From the NCBI GenBank assembly GCA_018268315.1, contig JAFDWU010000001.1, forward strand, positions 411,280 through 475,279: a stretch of DNA of 64,000 nt. Direction: 5' to 3'. This document shows positions 32,810 to 41,258 of this stretch, one piece after another. The translations under genes were made by a program, and so were the position numbers. Below the pieces are notes generated by a model. That model saw only the letters and a list, made by a program, of their open reading frames with translations, did not search any database and was not told the origin of the DNA. Positions within the stretch are counted from its first letter, which is position 1. Each line of letters starts with the position of its first letter. Source of the stretch: Armatimonadota bacterium. GTDB taxonomy: Bacteria > Armatimonadota > Fimbriimonadia > Fimbriimonadales > Fimbriimonadaceae.

Positions 32810-34236
32810 GCGCCACCATCATCTCTCCGGAAAGAATGACCCGGCTCACCGGGTTCGGAATGCTGAGCGCAGGCGACGGCTACCTATTCCGCCCAATTTC
32901 CGTTGAGGATGTCCAAGATGTGATCCGCGCGGCAAGCGATGCCGGATTCAAAATCACCCAACGCGGCAGCGGTCGAAGCTACGGCGATGCCAACGTCGGC
33001 CACGAAACCGTAATCCTCGACATGACGCGCATGAAGCGCATCCTTCACTGGGATCGCCACACCGGCGTTCTGGAATGCGAAGCCGGGGCCACCATCGAAA
33101 CCCTTTGGCGATTCGCCATCGAAGAAGGCTACTGGCCACCGGTGGTTAGCGGCACCATGTACCCAACTCTTGGCGGCGCGCTCGCCATGAACATCCACGG
33201 CAAGAACAACTTCTGCCAAGGCACCTTGGGCGAGCATGTCTTAGAAATCGAAGTCGTCGATGCCCAAGGCGCAGTATTCAACCTCACCCCGAAAGATGAG
33301 CTTTTCTATGCGGTGATTTCTGGCGCGGGGCTGATGGGAGTGGTCACCAAGGTGAAGCTCCAGATGAAGAAGATTCACAGTGGCGACCTCAAGGTCTTCG
33401 CCCGCTCCATCCCAAACCTTGAGGCGCAATTCGAGGCGTTCGAGCAGTTTGAGCACGAAGCGGACTACATGGTGAGCTGGATCGATTGCTTCCCAGGCGG
33501 AAAGCAAACCGGTCGCGGGCTCTTCCACGCCGCCTGGTACGCCGATGGCCCAATCTCAACCCTCCGACCTGAGCACCAAGACCTTCCTGACACTGTCCTA
33601 GGCCTGCTACCCAAGTCGGTCGTCTGGCGGGCGCTAAAGATTTTCAGTACGCGCTTCGGCATGCGCAGCATCAATACCGCCAAGTTCTACGCAAGCAAGT
33701 ACTTGGGCAACGAGGCCACCCACACTCAGAGCCTCGTCGCCTTTTCTTTCCTGCTGGACTACGTCCCGAACTGGCGATGGGCTTACAAGCCATGCGGCTT
33801 CATCCAATATCAATCCTTCGTGCCGAAGGAGCATGCCCCGCTGGTTTTCCAAAAGCAGCTTGAACTTCAGCAGGCTGCCGAGATCGAATCCTATCTCGGA
33901 GTCATGAAGCGCCATCGGCCTGATAAATTCCTGCTCAGCCACGCCGTCGACGGCTACTCGCTTGCGCTTGATTTCAAGGTCACCGAGGACACGAAACAGA
34001 AGGTTTGGGACCTCGCCCACCGGATGAACGACATCGTCCTTGATGCGGGCGGACGGTTCTACCTGGCCAAGGACAGCACCTTGCGCCCCAGCGACGTCAA
34101 GCGATATCTCGGCGAAAACGCCTTGCGCAAATTCGCCAAGTTCCGCGACGAGATGGACCCCAACAAGATATTCACCAGCAGTCTGGCGGAACGAACCGGA
34201 CTTGCCGACCCGCAATCGCTACTTGCTAACAGTTAG
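32806..34236 (+). CDS. FAD-dependent oxidoreductase, DprE1-like (polyprenyl-phospho-ribose 2-oxidase)
   Basis: A 476-residue protein with an N-terminal FAD-binding PCMH domain (QRGSGRSYGDANVG, GGALAMNIHGKNN with His 131) and a C-terminal ALO-type substrate domain. FYLAKDS near 418-424 matches the YTAKDS segment of mycobacterial DprE1, including its catalytic Lys. At the position of the mycobacterial Cys that reacts with benzothiazinones (WNxCVDF), this protein reads YSLALDF with Ala 387. It would oxidise polyprenyl-phospho-ribose at C2. The alignment was made by eye. Overlaps the DprE2-like stop as ATGA. Confidence 0.88.
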   Translation: MSATIISPERMTRLTGFGMLSAGDGYLFRPISVEDVQDVIRAASDAGFKITQRGSGRSYGDANVGHETVILDMTRMKRILHWDRHTGVLECEAGATIETLWRFAIEEGYWPPVVSGTMYPTLGGALAMNIHGKNNFCQGTLGEHVLEIEVVDAQGAVFNLTPKDELFYAVISGAGLMGVVTKVKLQMKKIHSGDLKVFARSIPNLEAQFEAFEQFEHEADYMVSWIDCFPGGKQTGRGLFHAAWYADGPISTLRPEHQDLPDTVLGLLPKSVVWRALKIFSTRFGMRSINTAKFYASKYLGNEATHTQSLVAFSFLLDYVPNWRWAYKPCGFIQYQSFVPKEHAPLVFQKQLELQQAAEIESYLGVMKRHRPDKFLLSHAVDGYSLALDFKVTEDTKQKVWDLAHRMNDIVLDAGGRFYLAKDSTLRPSDVKRYLGENALRKFAKFRDEMDPNKIFTSSLAERTGLADPQSLLANS

Positions 34237-34239
34237 GCG

Positions 34240-34247
34240 GGTACGCT
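34240..34247 (+). promoter_or_regulatory. GGTACGCT element, candidate leaderless promoter of fabD
   Basis: GGTACGCT ends 6 bases before the fabD ATG at 34254. No Shine-Dalgarno is present, so a transcript starting at or next to the A of ATG is likely. Confidence 0.5.
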
Positions 34248-34253
34248 TGAACC

Positions 34254-35213
34254 ATGGCTAGCACCCTCGTGCTGATGTTCCCCGGGCAAGGCTCTCAGAA
34301 GCCAGGCATGGGCGCAGATTTCTTTGATCTTCCAAGCACTGCGGAGATTCTCGATACCGTCTCCGACGCCGTAGGCAGCAACGTCAAAAGCTTGCTAACG
34401 GAAACCGACGAAGACACCCTTCGCGAAACCGACAACGCGCAGCTTGCTCTTTACACATGTGGAGTCCTAGCGGGCAAAGCGCTGTTAGCCGATCCCGGCG
34501 TTCGCAGCCAAGTCCTGGCGATGGCGGGCCACTCGATTGGCGAATACGCCGCCCTCGCGGTGAGCGAGGCGATCTCCATCGAAGATGGAGCCAAGCTGGT
34601 TCAGCAGCGCGGATTTCTGATGGCGAATGCGGGCGCGAACCGATCCGGCGCGATGTCCGCAATTCTAGGTCTAGAGCGAGAGCAGCTGGAGGCAGTCTGC
34701 CGAGCGGCTTCCACAGACGGCGAAGTCGCGACCATCGCAAACGACAACTGCCCCGGCCAGATCGTGATCAGCGGCGATACCGCCGCCGTCCGCCGCGCCG
34801 ACGAGCTCGCCAAAGAAGCTGGCGCTAAGCGCGCCCTGCCCCTCAACGTTAGCGGCGCGTTCCATAGCCCATTGATGGCGGAAAGCGCTCGGGAAATGCG
34901 AAAGGCGCTAGATGAAGTCGACTTCGCTAAAGGCTTTGCGCCAATAGTTTCCAACGTCACCGCCCAGGCGGTGCGAGATGCCTCCCAATGGCCGAGCCTA
35001 CTAGAGCAACAGCTTGAAAACCCCGTCCGCTGGACCGAATCGGTGCAAGCCCTTTCCGCGATGGGCGCGACGATCTACATCGAATGTGGCGTCGGTGAGG
35101 TTCTGTGCGGGCTTGTGAAGCGAACGATCAAGGACGCCACCACGATGGCGGTTCACGACCTGATGTCGCTGGAAAAGGCAAAGGGCGCGCTTGGAGTAGC
35201 TCATGCGGTTTAA
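34254..35213 (+). CDS. fabD: Malonyl-CoA:ACP transacylase
   Basis: A 319-residue protein with the N-terminal FPGQGSQKPGMG, nucleophile Ser 94 in GHSIGEYAA, and the catalytic His in SGAFHSPLM. It loads malonyl groups onto acyl carrier protein for fatty-acid elongation. The start has no Shine-Dalgarno and follows a GGTACGCT element. It overlaps fabG by 11 bases. The usual partners fabH, plsX, acpP and fabF are not next to it. Confidence 0.95.
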   Translation: MASTLVLMFPGQGSQKPGMGADFFDLPSTAEILDTVSDAVGSNVKSLLTETDEDTLRETDNAQLALYTCGVLAGKALLADPGVRSQVLAMAGHSIGEYAALAVSEAISIEDGAKLVQQRGFLMANAGANRSGAMSAILGLEREQLEAVCRAASTDGEVATIANDNCPGQIVISGDTAAVRRADELAKEAGAKRALPLNVSGAFHSPLMAESAREMRKALDEVDFAKGFAPIVSNVTAQAVRDASQWPSLLEQQLENPVRWTESVQALSAMGATIYIECGVGEVLCGLVKRTIKDATTMAVHDLMSLEKAKGALGVAHAV

Positions 35214-35931
35214 GGATCAGGTCGTCATCGTAACCGGCGCGAGCCGGGGCATTGGTCGCTCGATCGCAGAAGGCTTCGCCGCCGAAGGCGCAACCGTAGT
35301 CTGCGTGGCCACAACCGAAGCCAACGCACGCCAAACCGCCGATGCGATTGGCAGCAAGCACGCCTTTGGCTGCGACGTTAGCGATTCTGCCGCAGCCGAT
35401 GCTGTCATCACCGAAGTCGCGGGCAACATCGGTGTGCCCAGTGTGCTTGTGAACAACGCGGGCATCACCCGCGATGGCCTCCTGATGCGCATGCGCGACG
35501 AGGACTGGGATCGCGTCATCGCCGTGAACCTGAAGGGCGCTTTTAACTGCATCCGCTCCGCCTCCCGCCACATGATGAAAGCCCGCTACGGGCGCATCAT
35601 CAACATCAGCAGTGTGGTGGGTCTCCACGGCGCGGCCGGCCAGGCGAACTATGCCGCAAGCAAGGCGGGCCTTATCGGCCTTACGATGGCGGTCGCCAAA
35701 GAGCTGGGTTCGCGCAGCATCACCTGCAACGCGGTCGCGCCTGGGTTCATCGAGACAGACATGACGGAGACCCTTCCCGCCGATTTTCGCGAATACGTTG
35801 AGAAGAACGCCCCTGCGGGCCGCCTTGGCAAGCCGGGCGATATCACCCCCGCCGTCATGTTTCTCGCCTCGCCGGAAGCCGCCTACGTCACTGGGCAAAC
35901 GCTTACCGTCGATGGCGGACTGATGCTTTAG
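35203..35931 (+). CDS. fabG: 3-oxoacyl-ACP reductase
   Basis: A 242-residue SDR with GASRGIG, NNAG, the catalytic Ser in INISSVVG, and YAASK (Tyr 150, Lys 154). The C-terminal VTGQTLTVDGGLML is characteristic of FabG. It reduces 3-oxoacyl-ACP with NADPH in fatty-acid elongation. The ATG lies inside the 3' end of fabD (11-base overlap), so the two are translationally coupled. Confidence 0.94.
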   Translation: MRFKDQVVIVTGASRGIGRSIAEGFAAEGATVVCVATTEANARQTADAIGSKHAFGCDVSDSAAADAVITEVAGNIGVPSVLVNNAGITRDGLLMRMRDEDWDRVIAVNLKGAFNCIRSASRHMMKARYGRIINISSVVGLHGAAGQANYAASKAGLIGLTMAVAKELGSRSITCNAVAPGFIETDMTETLPADFREYVEKNAPAGRLGKPGDITPAVMFLASPEAAYVTGQTLTVDGGLML

Positions 35932-35955
35932 CCGCTGGCGAACGTCCTCACATCA

Positions 35956-36936
35956 ATGATGTGGAGAACCCGACTCGCCGCGTCCCTCGCCTTGCTATGC
36001 GCCCTTGCGGCAACATGCTTGCCCCGGCAAGGCAGTGAAGGATTCCACCGCTTCGCCCCCGCTAACGGCCCGTTTAGCTTCGACGTCGTAGAAGACCTCA
36101 AGCCGACGGCGGGCGAGCCAGACGTTCGCGAGTGGATGTCGGTTAGACCGGAATGCCAAATTGCCGCTCGCATCATCAACGAGCATAAGACGGAAACCGA
36201 AAAGACCGCCGCCGAGTACACCGCGAGTCTGAATCAGGACAACAAGGACGCAAAGGACTTCAAAGCGACGACGCTGCCCTATGTAGTGAACGGCGTCTTC
36301 GGACGGCTGGTCAAGGCCACCTTCAAGTCTGCCGGAGTCACCAACTATCGAGACTGCCTCCTAATCGGAACGGCGCAGGCACTGTATGTCCTTGAAGTTG
36401 GTGCTTCGAATGAAGCCGTGGCGGACCACGTCATTGGCTCCGCCACCCTCACCATGCCTCGTATCGCCAACGAGTTGGTCGAGACAGGCTTTAAGGGCTC
36501 TGATCTGCGCGTCCTCACCTTTCCCGGTTCCGAATCCACCTCCAGCGGCCCGGAAGACCCTCTTGAGTCGACCGAGACCGTCCAGTACATCGCCAAAAGC
36601 GGCGCAGTGGTTATGAGCAGCATCTTCGAGGTTTACAAGCCGGACGCGCCGATGTCCCTCGACACCATCATGGGGCTGACCGTCTCCGAAATCGCCAAAG
36701 CCGCCGGCGCGGAGGTCAAGGTTTTGAACCAAGGCTTTGGGGTCGAAAAGGAAGGCAGAGGCTATTGGGTTGCCTACACGCTCAAGCTGCCCGAGACAAG
36801 CGTAGAATGCTACGTCATCGGCGTGCATCGCGGGCATACGCTGCTCATCCAAAACGTGGCGCTGCTGACGAAGGACGAGCAAATCCGCTCGCTTGCGCAG
36901 CAAGCCATGAACTCGTATCGCCTGTTCGATAAATAA
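35956..36936 (+). CDS. Hypothetical secreted protein
   Basis: A 326-residue protein with an N-terminal signal sequence (RLAASLALLCALAATCL). The mature part has no domain I recognise. It appears to contain two related alpha/beta segments of about 130 residues each (around 30-170 and 195-320), both with a strand-helix layout, which may reflect an internal duplication. The start is the first of two adjacent ATG codons. It lies 24 bases after fabG in the same direction and just before the rlmN promoter element. Confidence 0.65.
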   Translation: MMWRTRLAASLALLCALAATCLPRQGSEGFHRFAPANGPFSFDVVEDLKPTAGEPDVREWMSVRPECQIAARIINEHKTETEKTAAEYTASLNQDNKDAKDFKATTLPYVVNGVFGRLVKATFKSAGVTNYRDCLLIGTAQALYVLEVGASNEAVADHVIGSATLTMPRIANELVETGFKGSDLRVLTFPGSESTSSGPEDPLESTETVQYIAKSGAVVMSSIFEVYKPDAPMSLDTIMGLTVSEIAKAAGAEVKVLNQGFGVEKEGRGYWVAYTLKLPETSVECYVIGVHRGHTLLIQNVALLTKDEQIRSLAQQAMNSYRLFDK

Positions 36937-36943
36937 CCCTCCC

Positions 36944-36951
36944 GGTACACT
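36944..36951 (+). promoter_or_regulatory. GGTACACT element, candidate leaderless promoter of rlmN
   Basis: GGTACACT ends 6 bases before the GTG start at 36958 with no Shine-Dalgarno. Same motif and spacing as before typA. Confidence 0.5.
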
Positions 36952-36957
36952 ACGCTA

Positions 36958-38025
36958 GTGGCAGATACGCTATGCGGATTGAATCGCGAGGAGATCGCAA
37001 GGCTCCTGGGCAACCGCAAGGACGCCGAGTGGCGCGGAAAGCAGATCGCCCACCACATTTACGGCCGCGCGGCGGATTCCTACGACCGGATGAACGACGT
37101 GCCCCAAGACCTGCGGGCGATGCTCTCCGAGACCCCAATCACCAACCTGCAAATCGCCAAGCACTTGAAAAGCAGCGACGGCGTCGAGAAACTGCTGATG
37201 CACACCGGCGATAACCAAGTCTTCGAGTGCGTGCTGCTGCCCTACAAAGATCGCGTGAGCTGCTGCCTGAGCAGCCAGATCGGCTGTCCGATGGGCTGCA
37301 AGTTCTGCGCCACCGGCCTTGGCGGGTTCGACCGCAACCTCACCCCTGGCGAGATCGTGGGTCAATACCTTGCCCTCCAACGCCTGACGACAAGGCGAAT
37401 CAGCCATGTCGTCTTCATGGGCATGGGCGAGCCGATGCTGAACCTGCAAAACCTCATAAAAGCCATGCGGCTACTGCACGACGAGGTCGGCCTCAGCTAC
37501 CGCCATCTCACGGTTTCCACCGTTGGGCTCGTGCCGCAAATCAGAGAGCTTGCGCAGGAAGGAATGCCTATCCATCTGGCCCTCTCGCTCCACTCGCCGC
37601 TCGATTCCGTGCGAAACCGCCTGATGCCGGTAAACCACAAGTGGCGCGTGCGAGAAGTCGTGGACGCTATGCGAGATTACGCGCGAATCACCGGACGCAA
37701 GGTCACCTTCGAGTACCTGCTGATCAAAGAAGTGAACGACACTCCCGAGCAGGCTGAAGCGTTATCTAAGTTGGTGAAAGGCTTCCCGAACGTGGTCAAC
37801 CTGATTCCCTTCAACTACGTGGATACCGAGCAGGGCTTCCGCCGCCCAGAGCGCGCGCGAGTGCAAGCCTTCCGCCGCATCTTGGAAGCCAGGCGCGTTA
37901 ACGTAACCGAACGCCAAGAGCGCGGCCACGACATCGCAGCCGCCTGCGGCCAGCTTGCCGGTGAGCACAAAGGGAAATTCGCAAGGAGGAACAAAGGATC
38001 CGCCTTACCGCTTGCCTCTTCATAG
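36958..38025 (+). CDS. rlmN: Dual-specificity 23S rRNA/tRNA adenine-C2 methyltransferase
   Basis: A 355-residue radical-SAM enzyme. The cluster motif is CPMGCKFC (Cys 110, 114, 117). Two further catalytic cysteines fit RlmN: one in ECVLLP (91) and one near the C-terminus in ACGQLAG (about 330). FMGMGEPMLN is the SAM-binding GEP-like segment. It methylates C2 of A2503 in 23S rRNA and A37 in some tRNAs. Start GTG 36958 with a GGTACACT element upstream. Its 3' end overlaps the proposed AUC-started lipoprotein gene by 28 bases. Confidence 0.95.
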   Translation: MADTLCGLNREEIARLLGNRKDAEWRGKQIAHHIYGRAADSYDRMNDVPQDLRAMLSETPITNLQIAKHLKSSDGVEKLLMHTGDNQVFECVLLPYKDRVSCCLSSQIGCPMGCKFCATGLGGFDRNLTPGEIVGQYLALQRLTTRRISHVVFMGMGEPMLNLQNLIKAMRLLHDEVGLSYRHLTVSTVGLVPQIRELAQEGMPIHLALSLHSPLDSVRNRLMPVNHKWRVREVVDAMRDYARITGRKVTFEYLLIKEVNDTPEQAEALSKLVKGFPNVVNLIPFNYVDTEQGFRRPERARVQAFRRILEARRVNVTERQERGHDIAAACGQLAGEHKGKFARRNKGSALPLASS

Positions 38026-38546
38026 CTTGCGCCTTCGCTCTTCAAAGCTGCGGGCGCTCAACCAAGACTGCGACCGTCCCCTCAAAGCCACCTGAAATGC
38101 CTGTAATCACAATTGGCTCGGGCTCGGGCGAAGGGACTCGCTACATCGAATCCGCTAAGGGACGCGAAGCCGCCTGGTCCGCCAAGTGGGACGGCGCAAA
38201 CGTCACGTTTGAAAACGGCGGCATCGCGGGCACAATGAAGGGCGTTGAGGGCGATATCTACACGGACAACGTCGCCACCACCCACTTCATCTCTGAGGAT
38301 GGCGAAGCCGAAAAGGGTACTGCCGTGCTCCGCCTCAGCGGCAACGTTAAGGTACATTGCAAGCAGCCGGAGGCAGTGCTGACCTGCAATTCGCTGGAAT
38401 GGGACCCGCGCACGCACGTCATAAAAGCCAAGGGCAATGTTTCGCTGAATAGCGATCGATTTCAATTCGGCGTTTTCGCCGAGCTATGGTCGAATGCCGA
38501 CCTCACCCTCGTCTCTACTCCAGACTATTTCAAGAACGTTAAATGA
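37998..38546 (+). CDS. LptC/LptA-like envelope lipoprotein, probable AUC start
   Basis: A 182-residue protein if translation begins at ATC 37998. That codon lies 8 bases after GGAGG (37985-37989) and gives a perfect lipoprotein signal: MRLTACLFIACAFALQSC with lipobox Cys 18. No ATG, GTG or TTG is available in frame before the signal; a start at ATG 38097 would delete it. The mature domain has beta-jellyroll features of the OstA/LptC family (AVLRLSGNVKVHC, HVIKAKGNVSLNSD). It probably bridges LPS from the inner-membrane complex to the LptA-like protein. It overlaps rlmN upstream and the next gene as ATGA. Confidence 0.75.
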   Translation: MRLTACLFIACAFALQSCGRSTKTATVPSKPPEMPVITIGSGSGEGTRYIESAKGREAAWSAKWDGANVTFENGGIAGTMKGVEGDIYTDNVATTHFISEDGEAEKGTAVLRLSGNVKVHCKQPEAVLTCNSLEWDPRTHVIKAKGNVSLNSDRFQFGVFAELWSNADLTLVSTPDYFKNVK

Positions 38547-39370
38547 AGCCGATCACCGTTACCGCTGCCGCCCTCATCGCCGTTTCCGCGGTGGGCATCC
38601 TCAATCAAGGGTCGCTCAAAGATAAGACCGGGCGCTTTTCCATTCAGAACTTCACCAGCGGCAGCATTAGACGCAACAAGCAGGATAAGTCGCAGAGCTT
38701 TCGGGTGAAGGGTAACCCGGTTATCATCACCACCAAGCCATCCGGCCCTGCTAGCGTCTCCATGATCGTTGCGAAGGCTCCCGAAGCAGCCGGTACCGCC
38801 GTGGATAGCGGCAATGGATTGGAACTTCAGCAGGCAACCCTCTCCGGCGGGATGACGATTGAAGCCACTCAGCCCCAAGGCAAATCAACGATCTCCGGCC
38901 AGCAAGGCGATTTCAAACAGCTTGCCGAAAAGGCCGTGATCACCGTCACGCCCAAGTGCACGGCCGTAGTCACAAGGCCGCAAACCACGTTGAATGTTGC
39001 GGGGGCAAAATCGGTGTTCACCCTTATGGGCAAGCTGGCGCAGGCGGAAAAGAACCGCGATTACACGCTTGACGTGGATGGCCCCTGCTCAATGGACTAT
39101 CACCAGGCGGGCGCAACCTCCAAAGGCGTCCCAACAAAGACGAATGTGCATGCCACCGGTGACCATCTCTCGGCCACGCCAAGGCAAATCAAGCTGGACG
39201 GACACGTTCACCTCACGGGCAACGATCCCACGCTCTTTGGCGAAAGCACCTTCGATAGCGTCGTCATCGATCTTGACGAGGCGGGCGAAATCTTGGAAAT
39301 CAATTACTACGGGAATCCTGGCACCGCGATTATTGCCCCTGCCCCCGGAGGCGGAGGCCGCAAGCGTTGA
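38543..39370 (+). CDS. LptA/OstA-like periplasmic protein
   Basis: A 275-residue protein with an N-terminal hydrophobic signal or anchor (ITVTAAALIAVSAVGIL). The rest is rich in beta strands with repeated OstA-like segments (LQQATLSGGMTIEA, HATGDHLSATPRQIKLDGHVHLTG). LptA-type proteins form the periplasmic bridge for LPS. Assignment rests on fold-like pattern and on position directly before lptB. Coupled on both sides: ATGA with the previous gene and TTGA with lptB. Confidence 0.75.
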   Translation: MKPITVTAAALIAVSAVGILNQGSLKDKTGRFSIQNFTSGSIRRNKQDKSQSFRVKGNPVIITTKPSGPASVSMIVAKAPEAAGTAVDSGNGLELQQATLSGGMTIEATQPQGKSTISGQQGDFKQLAEKAVITVTPKCTAVVTRPQTTLNVAGAKSVFTLMGKLAQAEKNRDYTLDVDGPCSMDYHQAGATSKGVPTKTNVHATGDHLSATPRQIKLDGHVHLTGNDPTLFGESTFDSVVIDLDEAGEILEINYYGNPGTAIIAPAPGGGGRKR

Positions 39371-40134
39371 AGATCACTGCCACCAAGCTTGAAAAGCAGT
39401 ACAAGAAGCGCCCGGTTGTGCGCGGTGTTAGCTTCACCGTTAACCAAGGCGAGATCGTGGGCCTCCTCGGCCCGAACGGCGCCGGCAAAACCACCACGTT
39501 TTACATGGCCACTGGCCTCGTAAAACCGAACGACGGCAGCGTGCATCTGGACGACGAAGACATCACCAAGTGGCCGATGTATCGCCGCGCCCGCGCCGGT
39601 GTTGGATACCTGCCACAGGAAGCCAGCGTCTTCCGAAAGATCAGCGTGGAAGACAACCTGCGCCTGGTTATGGAGCTCACTGGGTTTTCCAAGGCCGAGA
39701 TGGACCAACGAGTTCACGAGCTTGCCGAAGACCTCCACATCACCCAGATCCTTCAGCGCAACGCGGGCGTACTATCCGGCGGTGAACGCCGCCGCGTGGA
39801 GATTGCGCGCGCGCTGGCGACGACTCCCAAATTTATTCTGCTGGATGAGCCGTTCACCGGCATCGATCCGGTCACGATCGAAGAAATTCAGCACATCATT
39901 TTCAAGCTGAAAGATCGCCACATCGGCATCCTGATTACAGACCACAACGTTGCCGCCACGCTGCGCATCACCGACCGTAATTACATCTTGGTCGATGGCG
40001 AAATAATTGCCGAAGGCAAGGCAAAAGATATTACGGAGAACCCGCTTGTGCGGAAACACTACCTTGGAAGCCAGTTTGGCGCCCATGCTCCGTACACCCA
40101 CCGTGTGCGCGAGGAGGACGACGTCCCCGAGTGA
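39367..40134 (+). CDS. lptB: LPS export ABC transporter ATP-binding protein
   Basis: A 255-residue ABC ATPase. Walker A is GPNGAGKTT, the Q-loop lies in GYLPQEASVFRKISVEDNL (an LptB hallmark), the signature is LSGGERRRVEIARAL, Walker B is FILLDEPF, and the H-loop is TDHNVA. It powers LPS extraction from the inner membrane. The start is TTG overlapping the previous stop (TTGA). The C-terminal 25 residues beyond the usual LptB end are polar. Confidence 0.94.
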   Translation: MKITATKLEKQYKKRPVVRGVSFTVNQGEIVGLLGPNGAGKTTTFYMATGLVKPNDGSVHLDDEDITKWPMYRRARAGVGYLPQEASVFRKISVEDNLRLVMELTGFSKAEMDQRVHELAEDLHITQILQRNAGVLSGGERRRVEIARALATTPKFILLDEPFTGIDPVTIEEIQHIIFKLKDRHIGILITDHNVAATLRITDRNYILVDGEIIAEGKAKDITENPLVRKHYLGSQFGAHAPYTHRVREEDDVPE

Positions 40135-41255
40135 AGAAACTGGACCGACTGATCTTTGTCGAGATCGTTGGCCCGTGGGTGTTCGGGGTGGCGATGTTCA
40201 CCCTCCTCATCATGGCGGGGCAATATCTGTTCGCGCTGACCGACTACCTGGTGCAGGGTATCCCGCCTGCCACCGTTCTTGAACTCACCGGCCTCTATAT
40301 GCCCGGCATCATCGCTAAAACGTTTCCGATGGCGGTGCTGCTTGCCACTCTGCTTGGCTTTGGGCGTCTGAGCGGTGATAGCGAAATCGTTGCGATTCGG
40401 GCAGGCGGCATTAGTCTCTTTCGCATCATGCAGCCGGTAGCGATATTTGCGCTCGGAATCGCCATTCTTAGTTTCGCCGTCGATGAGCTCCTTGTTCCCG
40501 CCGCGGCAAGGGAATCGGAAGCCATCAAGGCATCCATCGCCAAGACCCTCGATGTAAAGAGCGTGAACCCGATCAGCCAGCCAATCATGCGAGACGGCTC
40601 GCTTGTGGGGCAAATTGTCGCCCAAGACTTCGTGCCCGGCAGCATGACCATGCGCGGCGTAACCGTCGTGAGCTACGACAAGGACCGCAAGCCGCTGTTT
40701 TACATGCACGCAGATGAACTTGTCTTTGACCCAACCGAGATCAAGAGCGGCCAAGGTTGGAGGATAAGAGGCAAGGCGCAACTGCTTTCGGCGGATGGCC
40801 AAAACCGCCTTGAAATCTCGAACGGAGCTTGGCCCGAGAACGTGGCGGGGCCCACCCAAACCCCAACCGATTTGCTCGCGTCCAAAACGAACTCGATGGA
40901 CAACTTCAGCTTGACGCAGCTCGGGGAAAAGATCCAGACGTTGAAGGCGCAAAAGGACGTCGAGCCGACCCGCATACGCAACCTACAGTTCTTCTATTGG
41001 AACAAGATCGCCCTTCCCCTCTCCGCCCTTGTCTACGGCCTTCTCGGGGCGCCGCTTGGAATACGTGGCCACCGGGCAAGCACTGCGTCAGGATTTGCAC
41101 TGTCAATTGGAATTATCTTTGGATACATAACGCTTGCGAACCTTCTTAACGTCTATTCAATGGGTGGCTTGCTTCCCGCCTTCGTGGCGAGTTTGGCCCC
41201 CGTAGGAATAGGCCTGATTGCATCGGGCGTCATCATCTGGCGAAGGAATGCCTAA
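40131..41255 (+). CDS. LptF/LptG-family LPS export permease
   Basis: A 374-residue membrane protein with three N-terminal and three C-terminal transmembrane helices enclosing a periplasmic beta-jellyroll domain (about 130-270), the standard LptF/LptG layout. It begins KKLDRLIFVEIVGPWVFG and the second half has LPLSALVYGLLGAPLGIRGHR. GTG start overlapping the lptB stop as GTGA. Only one LptF/G protein is present here, so a partner must be elsewhere or it works as a homodimer. Confidence 0.9.
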   Translation: MKKLDRLIFVEIVGPWVFGVAMFTLLIMAGQYLFALTDYLVQGIPPATVLELTGLYMPGIIAKTFPMAVLLATLLGFGRLSGDSEIVAIRAGGISLFRIMQPVAIFALGIAILSFAVDELLVPAAARESEAIKASIAKTLDVKSVNPISQPIMRDGSLVGQIVAQDFVPGSMTMRGVTVVSYDKDRKPLFYMHADELVFDPTEIKSGQGWRIRGKAQLLSADGQNRLEISNGAWPENVAGPTQTPTDLLASKTNSMDNFSLTQLGEKIQTLKAQKDVEPTRIRNLQFFYWNKIALPLSALVYGLLGAPLGIRGHRASTASGFALSIGIIFGYITLANLLNVYSMGGLLPAFVASLAPVGIGLIASGVIIWRRNA

Positions 41256-41258
41256 ACT

